Source: Bacteroidales bacterium (lineage in GTDB: Bacteria; Bacteroidota; Bacteroidia; Bacteroidales; F082). From it: a stretch of 64,000 nt of DNA. Made by a program: the position numbers and the translations under genes. The notes under the pieces were generated by a model. It did no database searches. It was not told the DNA's origin and saw nothing but the letters and a program-made list of their open reading frames with translations. Of this stretch, positions 25,938 to 33,710 are shown piece after piece. Each line of letters starts with the position of its first letter. The first letter of the stretch is position 1. The stretch lies in NCBI GenBank assembly GCA_017428285.1, contig JAFRRE010000129.1:1-64000 (forward strand), given 5' to 3'.

Positions 25938-27053
25938 CTACCTCACCAAATCGATATACACCGGCAAGTGGTCACTAAATCCGCCAAAATAACGAGGCCC
26001 GATGTAAGTGCGGAAGAGCTTTTTGCCGTGATAGGTTTCATCTTCCTCCAGCATAAAGTCAGCATGGAAGATGCGGGCGCTACCCTCTTGGTAATGAAGC
26101 CCTCTACCATTCTCCATCAATGCAGGCGTAACAATGATTTGGTCAAAGATCTGCCAATCGGTTTGGTGTTTCAAGGTGCCTTCAAAGCCTAAACCATCGT
26201 TCTTCCCGAACAAGTTGATGAGGCAGCCTTCTTCCAGCTCGCTGGGATGCCGCGCCCGCAGCACATCGTAGACACTCGGGTCGGTGGGACAGTCATTCAA
26301 GTCGCCCATCATTATGACTTTAGGATGATATCCTTCTGGTGCTGCCGCCATTATGGAGTCGACTTTGGCACGCAGGATTGCTGCCGAACACGAACGCGAG
26401 CCTACCGTTTCCAACTCGCCGCTGTACCGGCTCGGCCAGTGATTGACGAAGACGTGGATGGTGTCAATTGTTTGAATCGGCCCTTCGACGGGCTCAGGGG
26501 CCTTAGCTTTGGCGGTCGTTGAGCCCTGAGCCTGTCGAAGGGTCGAAACGCCGCCTTCCACTGCAATGAATTTAGCATACAAAATATCCCTCGAATGATA
26601 AGCCGTATCCTCAGGGTTGTAATAGGGAAACACGGCGCTCTCCACCAATTGGAAATGGTCTAGGGAATACACAATGGCGGGATCAATGCCGCGCTTGTCG
26701 GGGCCTTCATAATGCACCCAGCGGTAGTTGTGTTTTTTCAGCGGGGTCTGCTCAAAAAGGGCACTCAGCACATACTCGTTCTCCACCTCGCACATGCCCA
26801 AGATGCCCAAGGGACGGTTCTCCGACATGGCTAGGATAGCCTTGTACATGTTGTTGCGTTTGCGGTAGAAACGAGTTTTGGTCCAATGTTGCATGCCATC
26901 CTCGGTGAAGGCATTGTAGGTCTTGGTGCTGTCCACAAAGGGGTCGAAGAAGTTCTCCATGTTCCAGAAGGCGACGCGGACGGGCTCATTCGTTTGCGCT
27001 TGAACGAACATCACCGCCAACATAATGCAAAGCAGAAAAAACAGCCTTTTCAT
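25938..27053 (-). CDS. Secreted endonuclease/exonuclease/phosphatase (EEP) family protein
   Basis: A protein of about 371 residues: signal peptide MKRLFFLLCIMLAVMFVQAQ, then EEP-fold motifs VRVAFWNMENFFDP (Asn metal ligand), LGMCEVENE (catalytic Glu), FVNHWPSR (His/Asn), MMGDLNDCP (Asp and Asn), and SDHLPVYIDL (Asp-His). The family includes DNases, phosphodiesterases and lipid phosphatases, so the substrate cannot be told. I used the ATG at 27053, which gives a proper signal peptide; the open frame extends upstream without a signal. Between IAVEGG and PIQTIDTIHVFVNHW the frame reads through a REP-like palindrome (26481-26542), adding about 20 residues (LRQAQGS...PEPVEG) with no frame change. 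Flanked on both sides by paralogous toxin-antitoxin modules. Confidence 0.88.
   Translation of the reverse strand: MKRLFFLLCIMLAVMFVQAQTNEPVRVAFWNMENFFDPFVDSTKTYNAFTEDGMQHWTKTRFYRKRNNMYKAILAMSENRPLGILGMCEVENEYVLSALFEQTPLKKHNYRWVHYEGPDKRGIDPAIVYSLDHFQLVESAVFPYYNPEDTAYHSRDILYAKFIAVEGGVSTLRQAQGSTTAKAKAPEPVEGPIQTIDTIHVFVNHWPSRYSGELETVGSRSCSAAILRAKVDSIMAAAPEGYHPKVIMMGDLNDCPTDPSVYDVLRARHPSELEEGCLINLFGKNDGLGFEGTLKHQTDWQIFDQIIVTPALMENGRGLHYQEGSARIFHADFMLEEDETYHGKKLFRTYIGPRYFGGFSDHLPVYIDLVR
26481..26542. repeat. In-frame REP-like inverted pair (family CCCTTCGACxxGCTCAGGG)
   Basis: CCCTTCGACGGGCTCAGGGG (26481-26500) and the inverted CCCTGAGCCTGTCGAAGGG (26524-26542). Another pair of the same family lies at 36111-36175. 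Here the element is translated as part of the EEP protein. Confidence 0.85.
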
Positions 27054-27073
27054 ATTGTGACATAGTTTTGGGA

Positions 27074-27081
27074 CAAAAATA
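27074..27081 (-). promoter_or_regulatory. Putative -7 box TATTTTTG for the EEP gene
   Basis: TAnnTTTG on the minus strand, 21 bases before the chosen ATG at 27053, back to back with the plus-strand box at 27103-27110. Confidence 0.5.
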
Positions 27082-27102
27082 GTGTTTTTAGAGAAAAGTT
27101 CG

Positions 27103-27110
27103 TATATTTG
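27103..27110 (+). promoter_or_regulatory. Putative -7 box TATATTTG for the second toxin-antitoxin module
   Basis: Exact TAnnTTTG, 27 bases before the antitoxin ATG at 27137. Confidence 0.55.
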
Positions 27111-27136
27111 CAGCATATTAAAAATCAATAAAAAAC

Positions 27137-27391
27137 ATGACTGCTGTACAAATGGCTAATATGAATGCTGAGATACTTCGCAACCTAGGCACATTGGCAG
27201 AAGACGAAGACATGCTTAAGCGCGTGGCAAAATACCTTCGCAAACTAGTAAGAGAAAAAGAAGATCCAACTTTAATGAGCAAAGAGGAATTCTATGCCCA
27301 ACTTGATGAAGCAGAACAACAAATTGCAGAAGGCAACTGCTCTACTTTCAGCAATTTAGAAGAAATGAACGCATGGCTTAATTCGCTTTGA
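27137..27391 (+). CDS. Antitoxin of Txe/RelE-type module (copy 2)
   Basis: An 84-residue acidic protein (TAVQMANMNAEILRNLGTLA... DPTLMSKEEFYAQLDEAEQQ) paralogous to 25338-25592. Its start follows a good promoter box by 27 bases. Two bases separate its stop from the toxin ATG. Role inferred from pairing with the toxin downstream. Confidence 0.85.
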   Translation: MTAVQMANMNAEILRNLGTLAEDEDMLKRVAKYLRKLVREKEDPTLMSKEEFYAQLDEAEQQIAEGNCSTFSNLEEMNAWLNSL

Positions 27392-27393
27392 TA

Positions 27394-27666
27394 ATGTATA
27401 CAATAACCTATGCACAAAAAGCCAAAGAGGGTCTTGAAAAACTAAAAAGAAGTGAGCCTTCTAGTTTTAAAAAAGCCGTGAAACTGCTTCAAGAGATAGC
27501 ATTTCATCCTACAACAGGGACGGGGCATCCCGAACCGCTTAAAGGCAAACCCGAGAATCGATGGAGCCGACAGATCTCAAAAAAACACCGACTAGTCTAT
27601 TGCATTTTTGAGACCGAAGTACATATTGACGTTCTATCAACATATGGTCACTACAACGAAAAGTGA
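27394..27666 (+). CDS. Txe/YoeB-family toxin, copy 2
   Basis: A 90-residue toxin with GTGHPEPLKGKPENRWSRQI, KKHRLVYCIFET and a C-terminal STYGHYNEK, the same layout as the copy at 25592-25864, including the HY dipeptide expected of YoeB-type RNases. ATG at 27394 chosen (a TTG at 27388 would overlap the antitoxin). Its stop codon overlaps the GTG start of the following thioredoxin-like gene. Confidence 0.9.
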   Translation: MYTITYAQKAKEGLEKLKRSEPSSFKKAVKLLQEIAFHPTTGTGHPEPLKGKPENRWSRQISKKHRLVYCIFETEVHIDVLSTYGHYNEK

Positions 27667-28499
27667 AACAAAAAATACTCATAGCATTTTTGTTTTTTGT
27701 TTTGCTTTATTCCCAAACTAAAGCGCAAAACATCCACTATTGGGACGGCATAGAAGCCTTCGACGGCCCTACGGACAAGAATCCAGTTTTAGCCGCCCAA
27801 TTGGATTTCTATTTCGACAAGATGGTGGCTCCCCTACCCGATTCCATCACTCCAGAAATCGACCGATTGATAGAAAGGACCAGTTTCAACCCTGACCTCC
27901 GAGATTTCATCCTTTGGCATCTATTGGAGAAATACCGCCACCCCGAGTACATAAGCCAGGACCAAGTATTCGTTTACCTTTATGACCAATACTTTTCCCA
28001 ATTGGAAATCAAGGACTTAAACAAAACTAATTTGGCATTGATTCGCGACAAAGCTGAGACTTTTCGAAGACTGGCCTTATTCAACCTTGCTCCCGATTTC
28101 GCAATAAGCGATTCCATTGATTTACATTCCGTTGAAAGCGAATACACGGTGTTGTTTTTCTACGACCATGACTGCGATGTTTGCCACAAGGAAAAGCAAG
28201 AACTGGATTCTGTTGTTTTGGTACATCCTGAAGTTACAGTACTTGCAATCGACATGAATCCCGACAATTCGGGTGAAGGTTCGGGTGAAAGTTCGGGTGA
28301 AAGTTCGGGCGAATTTGCAATTCGCCCGAAAGGAGATGGGGATTTGAAATCCCCTATTCAATACCGCCGGATTACAAATCCTTCGGAACTCATAGGATTA
28401 TACGACATCGAAACCACTCCGCTGATTTATGTATTAGACAAGGACAAACGCATCATTGCCAAGAAGATACGGGCAAGACAGATACCAATAATCTTGTAG
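27663..28499 (+). CDS. Secreted thioredoxin-like protein (DUF5106-type) with in-frame palindromes
   Basis: A 278-residue exported protein (signal peptide KQKILIAFLFFVLLYSQTKAQ). The N-terminal helical part resembles the DUF5106 regions that precede thioredoxin folds in Bacteroidetes. The C-terminal part has a thioredoxin-like strand and CxxC motif (VLFFYDHDCDVCHKEKQEL) and a cis-Pro-like ETTPLIYVLDKDK. Between VLAIDMNPDN and the YRRITNPSELIGLYDIE segment an unusual stretch is encoded by GGTGAAAGTTCG microrepeats and two palindromes (28267-28354), translated as repeated SGES then FAIRPKGDGDLKSP. The start is a GTG overlapping the toxin stop (GTGA), so expression may be coupled to the toxin module. 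The stop codon lies in another palindromic element (28494-28573). Confidence 0.8.
   Translation: MKQKILIAFLFFVLLYSQTKAQNIHYWDGIEAFDGPTDKNPVLAAQLDFYFDKMVAPLPDSITPEIDRLIERTSFNPDLRDFILWHLLEKYRHPEYISQDQVFVYLYDQYFSQLEIKDLNKTNLALIRDKAETFRRLALFNLAPDFAISDSIDLHSVESEYTVLFFYDHDCDVCHKEKQELDSVVLVHPEVTVLAIDMNPDNSGEGSGESSGESSGEFAIRPKGDGDLKSPIQYRRITNPSELIGLYDIETTPLIYVLDKDKRIIAKKIRARQIPIIL
28267..28354. repeat. In-frame microrepeats plus two perfect palindromes
   Basis: Four TTCGGGYGAA-type units spaced 12 bases apart (from 28268) run into a perfect 12-bp inverted repeat (28304-28315 with 28319-28330, three-base loop), then GGGGATTT/AAATCCCC (28338-28354). All lie within the thioredoxin-like coding sequence without disrupting it. 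Confidence 0.85.
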
Positions 28500-28573
28500 A
28501 GACGCCGATTCATCGCGTCTCGAATATTGCATTCATTTTGTCATTGGAGACGCGATAAATCACGTCTCTACAA
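28494..28573. repeat. Palindromic element supplying both convergent stop codons
   Basis: TTGTAGAGACG (28494-28504) is matched by CGTCTCTACAA (28563-28573), with inner GCGTCTC/GAGACGC arms. The TAG in the left end stops the thioredoxin-like gene, and the same TAG in the right end stops the opposing kinase-like gene. It may also act as a bidirectional terminator. Confidence 0.85.
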
Positions 28574-29644
28574 CGCCAATATCTGTTTCATTTCATCTAG
28601 GTGCGCCTCAGCTTCCTCAAACAATTTCCACTGTGCTCGTGTACGCACCAGATTGTGGGTAGGATATTTTATCTTATAATAGGTATTGCCGTTGATGTAA
28701 TCTGTCAGAAAACGAACGGCCTGCATGTAGGGGAACAATGTGGCAGCATAGGGCAGATTCTCCTTTTCAATCGGCAAGAGGAAAGATTTCGTGCCTTCCA
28801 AATAACCTTTTGCAAAAGCCTTGAAAATCTCCATATTGAAATGAATGTTATCTAAATCGGGGTCGTCCTCAGCACCTGTGTTGGCAGCCGAGCGCAAAAA
28901 ATCGCCAAAGTCGGAGAAGACAAAACTCGGCATAATGGTATCCAAATCAATGATGCAGAGCACGTTACCTTCTTTGTCAAAAAGCATGTTGTTTACCTTG
29001 GTGTCACAATGGCAAATACGTTTCGGCAACTTGCCCTCGCGATTAAGTCGCTCGCCAAGACTCATCCTATCAGCTGCCTCTCTGATTTTAGCCACGAACT
29101 TCTGCACTTCCACCTCACGCATCTGCCCCACACGGTCTTCGGCGACAGCATCTTCCAATTGTTTCAAGCGAAATTCAATGTTGTGGAAATCAGGGATGAT
29201 CTCCCCTATCGGTGCATCCAAATCCGTCAACAACGACTCGAAATCACCAAAGGAACGACCTGCATAATAGGCATACTCTGGCGTGACTACCTCATAGGTA
29301 TAGCTATCGGCGACGAAGTCCATCACACGCCAATATTTCTCATTTTCAACGATATAGGTCTTGCCAGTATCTGCTTTCAAAAAGTGCAAGACCCTGCGAT
29401 TGATATCGGCAACGCCTTGACTTTCATACTTTTTCCGAATATGATTGGTCACGGCCTCGATGTTGTTTTGCAGCATGTCGACATCGGTAAAGACTGCGTT
29501 ATTGATGCGTTGCAGCACATATCTCGGCTGTCCTGCAACCATAATCTTATAAGTATCGTTGATAAGTCCATTGCCCAAAGGCTCAATGTTGTCGATAGTT
29601 TTCGGGTCGATGAAACGGCCAGCGATGGCAAAAAGTTCATTCAT
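28568..29644 (-). CDS. N-acetylhexosamine kinase-like phosphotransferase (APH fold)
   Basis: A 358-residue protein of the aminoglycoside-phosphotransferase/choline-kinase fold: GNGLINDTYKIM (nucleotide loop), YVLQRINN (ATP-binding Lys equivalent region), catalytic loop RICHCDTKVNNML, and metal-binding IIDLDTIMPS. Length and motifs fit NahK-type kinases, which phosphorylate GlcNAc/GalNAc at C1, and related Bacteroidetes proteins. The next gene, divergent, is a GH109 alpha-N-acetylgalactosaminidase candidate, so a GalNAc salvage role is attractive but inferred. A TATCTTCG box (29661-29668, minus) is a one-mismatch promoter candidate. Confidence 0.8.
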   Translation of the reverse strand: MNELFAIAGRFIDPKTIDNIEPLGNGLINDTYKIMVAGQPRYVLQRINNAVFTDVDMLQNNIEAVTNHIRKKYESQGVADINRRVLHFLKADTGKTYIVENEKYWRVMDFVADSYTYEVVTPEYAYYAGRSFGDFESLLTDLDAPIGEIIPDFHNIEFRLKQLEDAVAEDRVGQMREVEVQKFVAKIREAADRMSLGERLNREGKLPKRICHCDTKVNNMLFDKEGNVLCIIDLDTIMPSFVFSDFGDFLRSAANTGAEDDPDLDNIHFNMEIFKAFAKGYLEGTKSFLLPIEKENLPYAATLFPYMQAVRFLTDYINGNTYYKIKYPTHNLVRTRAQWKLFEEAEAHLDEMKQILAL

Positions 29645-29690
29645 AGCGATAATTTTTTGGCGAAGATAGGGGTTTTATTTGGATAATTCC

Positions 29691-29698
29691 TAATTTTG
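29691..29698 (+). promoter_or_regulatory. Putative -7 box TAATTTTG for the GH109 gene
   Basis: TAnnTTTG match about 107 bases before the ATG at 29805. The leader it would produce contains the hairpins at 29722-29776. Confidence 0.45.
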
Positions 29699-29721
29699 CC
29701 CTGATTTTTTGGCGTGAAGCC

Positions 29722-29776
29722 CGTCCTGAAGGGACGATACCTTATTTACCCTACACAAGCGCAGCGCAGTGTAGGG
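29722..29776. repeat. Two hairpins in the GH109 leader
   Basis: CGTCC/GGACG (29722-29736) and CCCTACAC/GTGTAGGG (29749-29756 with 29769-29776, loop AAGCGCAGCGCA). The pair resembles dispersed palindromic elements of Bacteroidetes; only one copy is in the window. Confidence 0.65.
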
Positions 29777-29804
29777 CCTGACATGACAACAAACAAACAG
29801 ACAA

Positions 29805-31229
29805 ATGAAAAACAAACTACAAAAACTCCTCCTCGCCCTGCTGCTCCTCGGCATGGCCACGGCATGCACAGAAAAGCAAGCCACCGAAACTGAAGTCCGC
29901 AAGGGCAACTACCGCATTGTCGACAACACCATCGTTTTCGACGAGCCACAACGCATCGAGGGACAGAAGAGTGTCCTGCAATTCACCGTCGACCCCATTG
30001 AAAACGTCCGTATCGGCTTTATCGGCCTCGGTATGCGTGGTCCGGATGCCGTCGACCGCATGACCTACATTGATGGCGTGACTGTCGTTGCCTTGTGCGA
30101 CATCGAGCCCGACCGTGTGGAAGCCGTGCAAACCAACATCCTCGAAAAGAAAGGCCTGCCCCGCGCCGCCGCTTACACGGGTCGCGAGGGATGGAAAGAA
30201 CTTGTCGCCCGCGACGACATCGACCTCGTTTACATCTGCACCGACTGGAAGACCCATGTCCCGATGGCCGTCTACGCCATGCAACACGGCAAACATGTGG
30301 CTGTGGAAGTGCCTGCTGCCACCTCACTCGAAGAGTGCTGGCAGCTGGTCGACGTGGCCGAACAGACCCAACGCCACTGCATGATGCTCGAGAACTGCTG
30401 CTACGACTTCTTCGAACTGACCGCCCTCAACATGGCCCAACAAGGCATGTTCGGCGAGCTTATCCACGGCGAAGGCGCTTACATTCACAACCTTGAGCCT
30501 TTCTGGCACGAGTATTATGAAAACTGGCGCTTGGAGTTCAACCAAAACCACTCAGGCGATGTCTATCCCACCCACGGCTTAGGACCTCTCTGCCAAGCCT
30601 TCAACATTCACCGTGGCGACCGCATGAAGACTTTGGTCTCGATGGGCACGCCTTCCTACAACGGCAAGAAAATCGCCAAGGAGATGATGAATGTGGATGA
30701 CTTCGCCAACGGCGACATGACCACCACGATGATTCAGACCGAGAAAGGCAAGACTCTCCTCATTGAGCATGACGTTTACACCTACCGCCCATACAACCGT
30801 TTGTATCAACTTACGGGCACAGAAGGTTTTGCCAACAAATACCCCACGGAAGGCTTCACTTTGCTTGAGGAAAAGCTTCCCACCGGTTTCCTTGCCGAAG
30901 GCCAACACCTTAACCCACATGCATTTGTTCCCGCCGAAGTGCGTGACAAAATCATGAAGGAATACCTCCACCCCATCGCGGTCGAAATCGAGGAAAAAGC
31001 CAAGGAAGTGGGTGGTCATGGCGGCATGGACTTCGTCATGGACTACCGCCTCATCTATTGCCTGCATAACGGTTTGCCGCTTGACCAAGACGTTTACGAT
31101 GCCGCAGAATGGTCATGCCTCGGCGAACTGACAGCAGCCTCCATCGCCAATGGTGGTATGCCCGTTCAGATGCCAGACTTTACTCGCGGAGATTGGAATA
31201 AAGTTCAAGGGTATCGCCACGCAAAATAA
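29805..31229 (+). CDS. GH109-like NAD-dependent alpha-N-acetylgalactosaminidase, lipoprotein
   Basis: A 474-residue Gfo/Idh/MocA-fold protein with a lipoprotein signal (LLLLGMATAC lipobox). Rossmann motif VRIGFIGLGMRGPDAVDRM, then HVAVEVPAATSLEECW and the catalytic-region HSGDVYPTHGLGP. The conserved C-terminus HGGMDFVMDYRLIYCLHNG followed by LDQDVYDAAEWSCLGELT is characteristic of GH109 enzymes, which hydrolyse alpha-GalNAc by an NAD-dependent redox mechanism (known from Elizabethkingia). The lipid anchor suggests a periplasmic or outer-membrane site on host glycans such as mucin. Divergent from the hexosamine-kinase-like gene. Confidence 0.9.
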   Translation: MKNKLQKLLLALLLLGMATACTEKQATETEVRKGNYRIVDNTIVFDEPQRIEGQKSVLQFTVDPIENVRIGFIGLGMRGPDAVDRMTYIDGVTVVALCDIEPDRVEAVQTNILEKKGLPRAAAYTGREGWKELVARDDIDLVYICTDWKTHVPMAVYAMQHGKHVAVEVPAATSLEECWQLVDVAEQTQRHCMMLENCCYDFFELTALNMAQQGMFGELIHGEGAYIHNLEPFWHEYYENWRLEFNQNHSGDVYPTHGLGPLCQAFNIHRGDRMKTLVSMGTPSYNGKKIAKEMMNVDDFANGDMTTTMIQTEKGKTLLIEHDVYTYRPYNRLYQLTGTEGFANKYPTEGFTLLEEKLPTGFLAEGQHLNPHAFVPAEVRDKIMKEYLHPIAVEIEEKAKEVGGHGGMDFVMDYRLIYCLHNGLPLDQDVYDAAEWSCLGELTAASIANGGMPVQMPDFTRGDWNKVQGYRHAK

Positions 31230-31236
31230 TTAGATT

Positions 31237-31244
31237 ATCTTTGC
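31237..31244 (+). promoter_or_regulatory. Putative -7 box TATCTTTG for the third toxin-antitoxin module
   Basis: Exact TAnnTTTG, 18 bases before the ATG at 31263. Confidence 0.55.
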
Positions 31245-31262
31245 AGTCAAATACTATTTGAG

Positions 31263-31466
31263 ATGAAACCATACAATGACGAAGAAAAATCTTCTTCAAT
31301 TGCTTCAGAGCCACAGTTAGCCTATGGAAGCGTGACACAAACGACACCCATACCAAAATGCTCCACTCAAGGAGTTCCTGAAGGATATATGACATTGGAG
31401 CATTTCGGAGAACTCTTTCATCAAAAACTTGATGACTGCTATGCGCACTTACCAAGTAATAATTAG
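31263..31466 (+). CDS. Short putative antitoxin (partner of ParE/RelE-like toxin)
   Basis: A 67-residue protein. The N-terminal half is low-complexity and polar; the C-terminal half (GYMTLEHFGELFHQKLDDCYAHL) looks like a toxin-binding helix. No DNA-binding fold is evident, unlike usual ParD antitoxins. The antitoxin call rests on its position: good promoter box upstream and a 35-base overlap with the ParE-like toxin gene. Confidence 0.65.
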   Translation: MKPYNDEEKSSSIASEPQLAYGSVTQTTPIPKCSTQGVPEGYMTLEHFGELFHQKLDDCYAHLPSNN

Positions 31467-31746
31467 TTACGCAGTTTTGACAGAATTGGAGGCAATGGCA
31501 CAATACATTGCCTCCATTTATCGGCCTGATAGCGGGCATAAATATGTCAATAGGATATTAGGCCAATTGGCTGCTTTATCCTATTCAGCAGATGCTTATC
31601 AATATAGTCGTTTCAAAATGGCAAAGACCATCCATCCAAAAGCAAAAACACTAACCATTATAAACCGCAAATGGACTGTCGTTTTCCACATTGATGGTGA
31701 TTTTGTCATTGTAGACAAAATCTTCCCAGCTAAAACTATTTACTAG
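31432..31746 (+). CDS. ParE/RelE-superfamily toxin
   Basis: A 104-residue protein (TYQVIISYAVLTELEAMAQYIASIY... TIINRKWTVVFHIDGDFVIVDKIFPAK) with the alpha/beta layout of the ParE/RelE superfamily. ParE toxins poison gyrase, while RelE-like ones cut mRNA on ribosomes; the sequence does not settle which. Start at ATG 31432 or 31441; both lie inside the upstream antitoxin, implying coupled translation. Not closely related to the two Txe-like toxins. Confidence 0.8.
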   Translation: MTAMRTYQVIISYAVLTELEAMAQYIASIYRPDSGHKYVNRILGQLAALSYSADAYQYSRFKMAKTIHPKAKTLTIINRKWTVVFHIDGDFVIVDKIFPAKTIY

Positions 31747-31752
31747 GCTATA

Positions 31753-33705
31753 CTATTTTACCGTAACCGACCTGAAGAAAATCTCGGCATCTTTCCAAAC
31801 GGTATAGTCGCGGGCATAAAGCAGATTCATCTGATTGAGGACATCGGTTTCGACGTCCTTTTCCATAAATGAAGCGGGATTGTAGACGCCCTTTCGAATC
31901 TTAGGCAGCTTCTGTGTCTCGTCGGCAGGCGAACAGTAGCCCACCCAAGTGCGACGACCTAACAAAACCAAAATGGCATCCTTCAAGAACCTCACAGGCT
32001 TTTTGACGACCAAAGCCAAAGGAAGCCAGAAAAGCATACTAAATACACTCATCACCACATCGAACAGGCGTTTGTTGCGACGGTTGGCCACCGTGTCAAT
32101 TGCTTTGATGTCAACAGTATAAAGGTCTCCGCGTGTATTGATGCTATTGCTGCCAATGATAGATAAACTGTCCTTTGGTGCAATCTTGTAATCCACATTG
32201 GTGGCATGCCAATCCACCATCTTGTCGATGATGACCTGATGCGGCACATCCTTCGAACAGAAGATAACCTCTGTAATCTTGTAAATCTCAATGATGTCGG
32301 GCACCTGCGAGAGGTTGCCGATGAAGCCTTCAGGAGCCTCACCCTGTGTTTCCGAACTCACCAAACCGATGAAATCCGGTTTAATCGATGTGCTCTCCAA
32401 AATGGAGTTGACACGTTGCGTCTCCTCTGGACTGCCGATGACAAGGAAGCGCTTCTTCTCCGTCCTCTTCGACTGGAAGTTCTCGTTACCCAACAAGATG
32501 CCTATGAATCGCGTGAGGCTCATCTCCAAGGCCAGCCACAACATTCCGAAGAGTATCAATGCTCTGGAGAAACGCAGACTCAAAGGCAACAAGGCATACA
32601 GCACCAAAATGACCGCACTACCGAAGGCCACGCCTAGAACGGCCTTCCCAATGTTATAGGGCTTGTCGTAACCTCCAGCAAAATAGGTGGATAGTAGCCA
32701 AATCAAGATATAGATGGGCAAAACAACCGCAAACAGTACTGTTGGATAGGTTCCTGCACCGCCATAAATGGTGCTGTGACCCCAGAAATAACTGATGGTC
32801 GCTAAGCCACCATAACCCAACACCGCATCGAGGAACGGTATGGCCGCCTTGTGGAAAAATTGCGACACTAGAGCGAAAAAGGCTTTGATGTAGATGGCCA
32901 CATTAATAAGGAAAGAGAACGACTTGGCCCAGGAGTTGCCAAAATGCTTCTTGGCAAAGATCTCCATGGCGCGGTAGAAGACAAACACATAATTCACACT
33001 GGTCTTCTTGGTGCTCTCGCCCTTATAATGGATAATGCGCGTCTCGGGGAAATAGTAATTCTTGTAACCGCCTTGAGTAATGCGGTACGACAGGTCGATG
33101 TCCTCGCCGTACATGAAAAATGTCTCATCGAGCAGGCCAACCTTGTCCAAAGTTTCCTTTCGCATCAGCATGAAGGCACCTGCTAAAATCTCGACCTCAT
33201 TGGTTTCATCGTTGGAAAGATGACCCATGTAATAACGGGCAAAGCGTTTGCTGTGCGGGAAGAGTTTGGTCAGACCGAACATCTTGTAGAACGCCGTCTT
33301 CGCCGTAGGCAAACCGCGCTTCGATTCTGGCAGGAACTGTCCCTTACCATCCACCATCTTCACGCCAAGACCGCCTGCATCAGGATGGCTGTCCATGAAG
33401 GCGATACATTTCGAGAAGGTATCATCCTCCACCACCGTGTCGGGATTGAGGAGCAGCACATACTCGCCTGTCGAAATCCTAATTGCCTGATTGTTTGCCT
33501 TTGCAAAACCGACATTGTCCTTGTTGGCGATGACCTTCACCTCGGGAAACTTCTGCGCCAGCATCTTCAACGAGCCGTCAACGGAGTTGTTGTCAACGAC
33601 AAACACCTCCCCCTCGATGCCCTGCATGGCGCGGCGCACCGAGTAAAGGCATTGTTCGAGGAAATACTCGACGTTGTAGTTGACGATGACGACAGAGAGT
33701 TTCAT
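31753..33705 (-). CDS. GT2 glycosyltransferase fused to polytopic sugar-transferase-like region
   Basis: A 650-residue protein. Residues 1-250 are a GT2 fold (LSVVIVNYNVEYFLEQCL, VVDNNSVDGS, NVGFAKANNQ, LLLNPDTVVEDD, GAFMLMRKE and MYGEDIDLSYR acceptor motif) similar to rhamnosyl-type WbbL/WcaE transferases. Residues about 270-400 hold several transmembrane helices. The C-terminus (RFLVIGSPEETQRVNSIL, then RRNKRLFDVVMSVFSMLFWL) resembles the CoA-binding-like and membrane parts of the WcaJ-type polyprenyl glycosyl-phosphotransferase family but lacks an obvious complete catalytic domain. A surface-polysaccharide role is likely. No other polysaccharide genes adjoin it. Confidence 0.87.
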   Translation of the reverse strand: MKLSVVIVNYNVEYFLEQCLYSVRRAMQGIEGEVFVVDNNSVDGSLKMLAQKFPEVKVIANKDNVGFAKANNQAIRISTGEYVLLLNPDTVVEDDTFSKCIAFMDSHPDAGGLGVKMVDGKGQFLPESKRGLPTAKTAFYKMFGLTKLFPHSKRFARYYMGHLSNDETNEVEILAGAFMLMRKETLDKVGLLDETFFMYGEDIDLSYRITQGGYKNYYFPETRIIHYKGESTKKTSVNYVFVFYRAMEIFAKKHFGNSWAKSFSFLINVAIYIKAFFALVSQFFHKAAIPFLDAVLGYGGLATISYFWGHSTIYGGAGTYPTVLFAVVLPIYILIWLLSTYFAGGYDKPYNIGKAVLGVAFGSAVILVLYALLPLSLRFSRALILFGMLWLALEMSLTRFIGILLGNENFQSKRTEKKRFLVIGSPEETQRVNSILESTSIKPDFIGLVSSETQGEAPEGFIGNLSQVPDIIEIYKITEVIFCSKDVPHQVIIDKMVDWHATNVDYKIAPKDSLSIIGSNSINTRGDLYTVDIKAIDTVANRRNKRLFDVVMSVFSMLFWLPLALVVKKPVRFLKDAILVLLGRRTWVGYCSPADETQKLPKIRKGVYNPASFMEKDVETDVLNQMNLLYARDYTVWKDAEIFFRSVTVK

Positions 33706-33710
33706 TTTTT

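Noticed and set aside
29817..30327. Long antisense frames within the GH109 gene
   Set aside because: Products are mirror frames of a high-G+C gene with no recognisable domains.
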